Origin: Terrimesophilobacter sp964651535
Lineage (GTDB): Bacteria; Actinomycetota; Actinomycetes; Actinomycetales; Microbacteriaceae
Length of the DNA stretch: 64,000 nucleotides
NCBI GenBank assembly: GCA_964651535.1
Contig: CAZYYE010000001.1
Location: 744,001 to 808,000 of the forward strand
Direction: 5' to 3'
Below, piece after piece: positions 59,673 through 64,000 of the stretch. Positions within the stretch are counted from its first letter, which is position 1, and every line of letters starts with the position of its first letter. The notes beneath the pieces were generated by a model, which searched no databases, had not been told where the DNA came from, and saw only the letters and a list, made by a program, of their open reading frames with translations. A program made the position numbers and the translations under genes.

Positions 59673-60491
59673 ATGGAGATTGCGAGAACGGAAGGCTTCC
59701 TCGACCGGGGCGGCGAGAGGGTCTGGTTTGAGACCGCGGGCGAAGGGCCGGACCTCATCCTGAGCCACGGTCTGGGCGGCAATGGGGCGGTCTGGTTCCA
59801 GCAGGTGCCGTTTTTTTCGCGCCATCGCCGCGTGATCACGTGGGACCAGCGCGGGTTCGGACGGTCGACGAACGTGACGCGCGGGCATGGCCCGCTGAAC
59901 GCCGTGTCGGACATTATTGCCCTCATGGATCACCTTGACGTGGCGCGGGCGGATCTTGTCGGCCAGTCGATGGGCGGATGGGCTTCCCTGGGCGCCGCGA
60001 TCGCTGTGTCGGACCGAGTGCGCTCGGTCGTCCTGGCGTGCACGACGGGCGGCATTCCGGTCGCTAGGGGGGCGACAGTGCCCGCGGCGGAGGCCGCGAG
60101 CGCCGCATCATCCGACACGTCGCCTCGAATTGCCCGACCCTTGGGTGTTCATCCGGCAATCGGGGATCGCCTTCCTGAGCTGGATCCTGCCCGGGCATAT
60201 CTTTATCAGGCGCTCGGCACGTTCGGGGACAGACCCTCTGACGACGAGTTCCGGCGCCTGCTCGCCGGGACCTCATTTGACGATGAGGCGGTTCGCGGCC
60301 TGAGCGTTCCCGTGCTGTTGATTGCGGGGGAACTCGATGGCCTCATGACACCGACTCTCCTGAGAGCAGCTGCCACTTGGCTCCAGGAGTCCACGGTTGT
60401 CGAACTTCCGGGGCTTGGCCATTCACCGTACTTTGAGGACCCGGATACCTGGAACGCGGCCGTGGCAAACTTCCTCACGCAACACCCCTGA
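59673..60491 (+). CDS. Alpha/beta hydrolase
   Basis: A 272-residue alpha/beta hydrolase with the oxyanion HGLGGNG, nucleophile Ser in LVGQSMGGWASLG, acid Asp in IAGELDGLM and catalytic His in LPGLGHSPYFED. The layout fits the 3-oxoadipate enol-lactonase/esterase group. GGAGGAC provides a ribosome-binding site before ATG 59673. It is followed 20 bases later by a RidA gene on the same strand, a plausible two-gene unit. Confidence 0.85.
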   Translation: MEIARTEGFLDRGGERVWFETAGEGPDLILSHGLGGNGAVWFQQVPFFSRHRRVITWDQRGFGRSTNVTRGHGPLNAVSDIIALMDHLDVARADLVGQSMGGWASLGAAIAVSDRVRSVVLACTTGGIPVARGATVPAAEAASAASSDTSPRIARPLGVHPAIGDRLPELDPARAYLYQALGTFGDRPSDDEFRRLLAGTSFDDEAVRGLSVPVLLIAGELDGLMTPTLLRAAATWLQESTVVELPGLGHSPYFEDPDTWNAAVANFLTQHP

Positions 60492-60511
60492 CCGCCACCT
60501 GAAGGAGAATC

Positions 60512-60892
60512 ATGGATCGCCCGCCAATCGAGTTCTTCGCGGCCCCGCAACCGCTGCCGTTCTCCGCCGCTGTGCGGGTGGGCGACGTGCTGTACCTATC
60601 GGGGCAAATGGGGATGCGCCCGGACGGTTCCCTTGTGGAGGGCTTCGAGGCTCAGATTCGGCAGCTGATGGACAACATTGCCAGCACTCTGGAGAGCGTC
60701 GGCCTGTCCATGTCCAGCGTGTTCAAGGCGACGATCATGCTCGGCGACATGTCGCGGTGGAGCGACTTCAACGCGATCTACCTCGAGTACTTCGATTCGG
60801 ACCGGCTCCCGTCCCGCAGCGCGTTCGGTGCGGGCGGGCTCGCGATGGGAGCGGTGGCCGAGGTGGAGTGCTGGGCGTACGCGCCGAGCTGA
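60512..60892 (+). CDS. RidA family protein (enamine/imine deaminase-like)
   Basis: A 126-residue protein: FSAAVRVGDVLYLSGQMGM, QIRQLMDNIASTLESVGLSM, KATIMLGDMSRW and the conserved Arg in LPSRSAFGAGGL. RidA proteins hydrolyse reactive 2-aminoacrylate-type enamines; the Arg is the key residue. GAAGGAG lies seven bases before the ATG. It is co-directional with the alpha/beta hydrolase. Confidence 0.85.
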   Translation: MDRPPIEFFAAPQPLPFSAAVRVGDVLYLSGQMGMRPDGSLVEGFEAQIRQLMDNIASTLESVGLSMSSVFKATIMLGDMSRWSDFNAIYLEYFDSDRLPSRSAFGAGGLAMGAVAEVECWAYAPS

Positions 60893-60915
60893 CAGCCGGG
60901 GCGGAAGCTGTCGCG

Positions 60916-61680
60916 CTATTGCGTCACGAGTCCGTAGTCGGCGTTGTATCGCTCGAGCACGTCGCCAATCGGGGCATCCAGCACTAAGGCGCCGCCGTCG
61001 AGGTACAGCCCGCGCGTGCAAAAGCGTTTCAAGTCCCGTTCGTTGTGAGAGACAAAGAACAGCGTGCGTCCGCCCGCGAGCAGCTTCTCGATGTGCCGAT
61101 AGCACTTCTCTCGGAAGGCTTTGTCGCCCACCGCAAGTACTTCATCGACGAGCAGGATGGGTTCCTCGAGCCGCGAAATGACGGAGAACGCGAGGCGCAC
61201 CTTCATACCGCTCGACAAGTGTTTGTACGGGGTGTCCAGGAAGTCGCCGATCTCGGCGAAGTCGATGATCTCGTCGAAGCGCGCCGCGATCTCATCCCGC
61301 TTCATGCCGTGCAGGCCGGACATGAGGTTGACATTGTCGCGCACCGTGAGGTCTTCTACGAACCCGCCGGTGATTTCGATGAGCGGGGCAACACCGGCGT
61401 GCACGTGCACCGTGCCCTCATCCGGGAGCAGCACGCCTGTGACGAGCTTGAGCAATGTCGACTTGCCCTGGCCGTTTCGCCCGACGACGCCGATCGCCTC
61501 GCCCTGCGCCACCGAGAACGACACATTGCGCAGCGCCCAGAACTCGCTCGGGCGGGTGCGGCGGTTGCGCCCGGCGAACAGGTCCTTGAAGTTGCGTCGT
61601 GAACGGCGGTTTCGGCGAAATCGGATGCCCGCGCCCTCAACCTCGATGACGCTCGGCGGCGCTTCAGCGGTCTGTGCCAT
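60916..61680 (-). CDS. ABC transporter ATPase for polysaccharide/teichoic-acid-type export (TagH-like)
   Basis: A 254-residue ATPase. After an N-terminal basic stretch come ALRNVSFSVAQGEAIGVVG, Walker A GRNGQGKST, KHLSSGMKVRLAFSV (signature), ILLVDEVLAVGD (Walker B) and FVSHN (switch His). The lack of the long C-terminal domain and the LLKLVTGVL/NVNLMSGLHGM pattern match TagH/KpsT-like exporters of lipid-linked polymers. ATG overlaps the permease stop (ATGA). Confidence 0.85.
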   Translation of the reverse strand: MAQTAEAPPSVIEVEGAGIRFRRNRRSRRNFKDLFAGRNRRTRPSEFWALRNVSFSVAQGEAIGVVGRNGQGKSTLLKLVTGVLLPDEGTVHVHAGVAPLIEITGGFVEDLTVRDNVNLMSGLHGMKRDEIAARFDEIIDFAEIGDFLDTPYKHLSSGMKVRLAFSVISRLEEPILLVDEVLAVGDKAFREKCYRHIEKLLAGGRTLFFVSHNERDLKRFCTRGLYLDGGALVLDAPIGDVLERYNADYGLVTQ

Positions 61681-62477
61681 CAGATCTCCTTCAACACGGA
61701 ACGCTCCGTGCGGCGGAAGAGGACGATACCGATTGCGAGCAGGGCGAGGCTCACGGCGGTGCCGGCGACGACGGCGTACCAGTCGAGCTGATCGGGGAAG
61801 AATGCGCTGCGGTACAGCGCGAAGATACCGGCAAGCGGGTTGAATGCCGCGACCTTGTCGAGACCGAGAGGCAGATCGCTGAGCCCGTAGATGATGGGGC
61901 TCGCGTAGAACAGAAATCGCAGGATGAGCTTCACCGCCCGCTCCAGGTCGCGGAAAAACACCACGAGCGGAGCGACGATCAGGCCTATACCGATGAGCAG
62001 CACGGTTTGCAGGAGGATGGCGAGCGGGAAGAACACGACCTGCCAGTGCAGTTGAGCCCCGGTGAAAATGGCGAAGAGCGCGAGCACGGGAATGCTCGCC
62101 ACGAACTCGATGCCTTTCGAGAGAACGAGGCGGTTCACCCAGATGGTGCGCGGAATCTTCGTCGACCGGATGAGTCGCGCCTCTCGCAGGAACGCGCGTG
62201 TGCAGTCGCCGACGGCACCGTTGAACCACATCCAGGGCAGGAGCGCCGAGAGCAGAAACACGATGTAGGGGCTCTCTCCCACCGCGCGGTCGAACACCTG
62301 CGTGAAGACGAACCAGTAGATGGCCGCCATGACGAGTGGATCGAGGATCGACCAGAAGTAGCCAAGCAGGGATGTCGAGTAGCGAACGCGCAGATCTCGA
62401 ATCGTGAGGAGCCACAAGGAGTGCCGGTAGCGCCCGATGGGCGACCACTCAGGGCGCTGCGTAATGGTGGCGGACAC
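61680..62477 (-). CDS. ABC-2 type permease for polysaccharide/teichoic-acid-type export (TagG-like)
   Basis: A 265-residue protein with six membrane helices. SLWLLTIRDLRVRYSTSLLGYFWSI-type N-terminal coupling region is typical of TagG/KpsM permeases (RDLRVRYSTSLLG). With the TagH-like ATPase it would flip a lipid-linked polymer across the membrane. GTG 62477 follows a TAGCAT box by six bases, hence a leaderless start. Confidence 0.85.
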   Translation of the reverse strand: MSATITQRPEWSPIGRYRHSLWLLTIRDLRVRYSTSLLGYFWSILDPLVMAAIYWFVFTQVFDRAVGESPYIVFLLSALLPWMWFNGAVGDCTRAFLREARLIRSTKIPRTIWVNRLVLSKGIEFVASIPVLALFAIFTGAQLHWQVVFFPLAILLQTVLLIGIGLIVAPLVVFFRDLERAVKLILRFLFYASPIIYGLSDLPLGLDKVAAFNPLAGIFALYRSAFFPDQLDWYAVVAGTAVSLALLAIGIVLFRRTERSVLKEI

Positions 62478-62483
62478 GCCCCT

Positions 62484-62489
62484 ATGCTA
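62484..62489 (-). promoter_or_regulatory. -10 box (TAGCAT), leaderless promoter of the ABC exporter genes
   Basis: On the minus strand TAGCAT, six bases, then GTG 62477. Confidence 0.5.
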
Positions 62490-62500
62490 TTGCCCCGAGG

Positions 62501-63193
62501 TCACACGAACAGGTTCGCGCGCTCCAGGTCTTCCGCAAAGTCGACTTCGACCGCGTACAGGTCGGAGATGTCGAGAGGCTCCACGCGCAGGCCGTCTTCC
62601 TCGATCGCGAGTTCGATGCCGCGCTCGAAGTAGTCCTGGTCGTTCACGCGGCTCAGCTGGCGCTGGAGCGCTGCCTTGGCGTCGCGGGAAATGAAGTTGA
62701 TGCCGACGGCCTCGCCGAGTCCGCCCTTGACGCTCTTGGAGAGCTCGCGGATGTAGCCGTTCGCATCCGTCGTGTATTTGACTTCTTCCTCGGACACTTT
62801 GGCTGTGTTCACGGAGACGAAGGACTGGTCGCGCGCGACGAGCATGGACGCGCGCTCGAGGGCTTCGGGGTCGAAGACGACGTCGCCGTTCATCCACAGC
62901 ACGCCACCCGGGGAAGACGCGCGAAGCGCGCGCAGGAGGCTCTTGGAGGTGTTCGTCTGGTCGTACTGCTCGTTGTAAACGAAGGAGGCATCCGGGAACG
63001 CCTCGATGATGTGCTCGAGCTTGTACCCGACGACAATCGTCACCTTCGCGTTCCTGCCGAACGCGTGGTGGATGTTGTCGAACTGCTGCTGCATGATCGT
63101 TCGTCCGTCGCTCAGCTCGGTGAGCGGCTTTGGCAGTGAACGGCCGAGTCTGCTGCCCATGCCGGCGGCGAGGATCACGATTTGCGTGGTCAT
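62501..63193 (-). CDS. Nucleotidyltransferase (LicC/sugar-phosphate cytidylyltransferase-like)
   Basis: A 230-residue protein with the pyrophosphorylase motif VILAAGMGSRLGRSLPKPLT and LWMNGDVVFDPEALE, which supplies the metal Asp. The pattern resembles phosphocholine or sugar-phosphate nucleotidyltransferases. A CDP-activated donor for the neighbouring TagF-like transferases is the obvious role. GGAGCACCA precedes ATG 63193. The gene is 23 bases from the start of the exporter permease, with its own leaderless promoter between. Confidence 0.75.
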   Translation of the reverse strand: MTTQIVILAAGMGSRLGRSLPKPLTELSDGRTIMQQQFDNIHHAFGRNAKVTIVVGYKLEHIIEAFPDASFVYNEQYDQTNTSKSLLRALRASSPGGVLWMNGDVVFDPEALERASMLVARDQSFVSVNTAKVSEEEVKYTTDANGYIRELSKSVKGGLGEAVGINFISRDAKAALQRQLSRVNDQDYFERGIELAIEEDGLRVEPLDISDLYAVEVDFAEDLERANLFV

Positions 63194-63381
63194 TGGTGCT
63201 CCTGGAAGGTCGTGGCTTGCCGCGGTCGTCCGATTTCTCGGGGCGCGGCAAAATAACAGACACTTCGTCGTGCTCATGTCACTGTAACGGGCAAACCTCC
63301 CAGAACACCGGGGAAGCAGGGCGTTGTGGCCAATTCGTAATGATGGGCCGCCGGGCGTTCGAAGAGTGCACCTCAGGTTGA

Positions 63382-63387
63382 TACGGT
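63382..63387 (+). promoter_or_regulatory. -10 box (TACGGT), leaderless promoter of the right-end ABC gene
   Basis: TACGGT, seven bases, then GTG 63395. The 201 bases between this start and the divergent nucleotidyltransferase gene show nothing else recognisable. Confidence 0.5.
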
Positions 63388-63394
63388 GGACTCC

Positions 63395-64000
63395 GTGCAG
63401 ACAGCCGAGAGCATCCTCGCGAAGTTCGACGCGCTCATCGACAGGCTTGAGGCTGACGGCGCGAAAGAGAAGCGCGAGTTTCAGGCGGCGGAGCGAAAAG
63501 CGAAGGCCGCGGCCGAAGCTGCAGAGCCTGCCAGGTCCGCCGGTGAACCCGGTACCGGGGACCTGATCCTCCAGGCTCGGGGGCTGGCCAAGAACTTCGG
63601 CAACACCACCGCCGTGGCCGGAATCGATCTGGACGTGCGCGCGGGAATGATTTTCGGCATTGTGGGGCCGAATGGCGCAGGCAAGACGACCACGCTGTCC
63701 ATGATCACCGGGTTGCTTCGCCCCGATGCCGGAACCGTCACTGTGCATGGCGCCGACGTGTGGAAAGACCCTGCTGCGGCCAAACGCCAGATGGGCGTGC
63801 TCCCGGACCGGCTTCGCCTTTTCGATCGATTGACGGGGAGCCAGCTCCTGTTCTACGCCGGTGTGCTGCGCGGACTCTCCGCTGACACCGTGAAGGAGCG
63901 AATGGCTCAACTGGCAACGTCGTTCGGTCTCGAAGATGCGCTCGGCCGGCTTGTCGCCGACTATTCGGCGGGCATGACCAAGAAACTTTCGCTTGCTGCC
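63395..64000 (+). CDS. ABC transporter ATPase, 3' end missing
   Basis: 202 codons are visible before the window ends. A coiled Ala/Glu/Lys-rich N-terminal extension (residues about 1-50, ILAKFDALIDRLEADGAKEK) precedes the ATPase, which shows VGPNGAGKTTTLSMITGLL and the signature region DYSAGMTKKLSLAA at the edge. The pattern is that of CcmA/NatA-type exporters, which usually have a separate permease downstream. GTG start follows a TACGGT box by seven bases. The function is not known. Confidence 0.8.
   Translation, partial: MQTAESILAKFDALIDRLEADGAKEKREFQAAERKAKAAAEAAEPARSAGEPGTGDLILQARGLAKNFGNTTAVAGIDLDVRAGMIFGIVGPNGAGKTTTLSMITGLLRPDAGTVTVHGADVWKDPAAAKRQMGVLPDRLRLFDRLTGSQLLFYAGVLRGLSADTVKERMAQLATSFGLEDALGRLVADYSAGMTKKLSLAA

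Overview
The window reads as one chromosomal stretch from a high-GC Gram-positive actinobacterium. The best guess is a member of the Microbacteriaceae or a close relative. The reasons are the strong G/C preference at third codon positions, actinobacterial families such as DUF3117, DUF3107, UPF0182, DUF2342 and an AdnA/AdnB helicase-nuclease pair, frequent GTG/TTG starts, and many leaderless promoters in which a TANNNT -10 box sits 6-8 bases before the start codon. About sixty protein genes, one initiator tRNA and several palindromic repeat elements are visible. One 100-N assembly gap lies at 39091-39190. The first and last genes are cut by the window edges.

Layout. 1-12.6 kb: dapE (partial), a GT-C mannosyltransferase-like membrane protein, DUF3117, NUDIX, O-methyltransferase, tatB, DUF1697, an aldehyde dehydrogenase, a GPH-family symporter with a PLP decarboxylase, Mrp, DUF1003, an MgtE-N/CBS protein and a GSP17M-like protein. 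From memory, the order dapE, DUF3117, O-MT, tatB, mrp and MgtE-like recalls the Mycobacterium dapE2-sigE-tatB-mrp region, but without sigE/rseA and with a catabolic block between tatB and mrp. 12.6-20 kb: DHA2 exporter, aminopeptidase P, PHP phosphoesterase, DEAD-box RNA helicase, small membrane proteins, ferritin-like protein and DUF3107. 20-39 kb: a conserved genome-maintenance and envelope block with adnA-adnB, a LysR regulator beside an MFS exporter, an APH-fold pseudokinase, nudC, uvrD2, an Ocin-ThiF-like protein, a DUF2342 metalloprotease homologue, a PDZ/Lon-S16 protease and UPF0182. 39-39.6 kb: tandem palindromic repeats with the assembly gap, initiator tRNA-fMet and a strong hairpin terminator.

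39.6-49 kb: flavoprotein oxidoreductase, low-molecular-weight phosphatase/arsenate reductase, thiolase, nitrilase-fold amidase, then a compact four-gene signalling operon: a receiver domain fused to a PIG-L deacetylase, two stand-alone receivers and a membrane PAS histidine kinase. An aminotransferase follows. 49-64 kb: an envelope region with secreted proteins, an HtrA-type protease, a family 2 glycosyltransferase, three CDP-glycerol glycerophosphotransferase-like enzymes, a TagGH-like ABC exporter and a sugar/choline-phosphate nucleotidyltransferase. Together these suggest synthesis and export of a teichoic-acid-like or phosphodiester-linked wall polymer. An ABC ATPase runs off the right end.

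The most interesting items are the receiver-PIG-L fusion operon, two families of interspersed palindromes (one of which has become coding sequence), a conserved kinase fold with a broken catalytic loop, and an orphan peptide-binding protein of the thiazole/oxazole-peptide type with no peptide cluster nearby. Functions come from motif recognition by eye; no database search was run.
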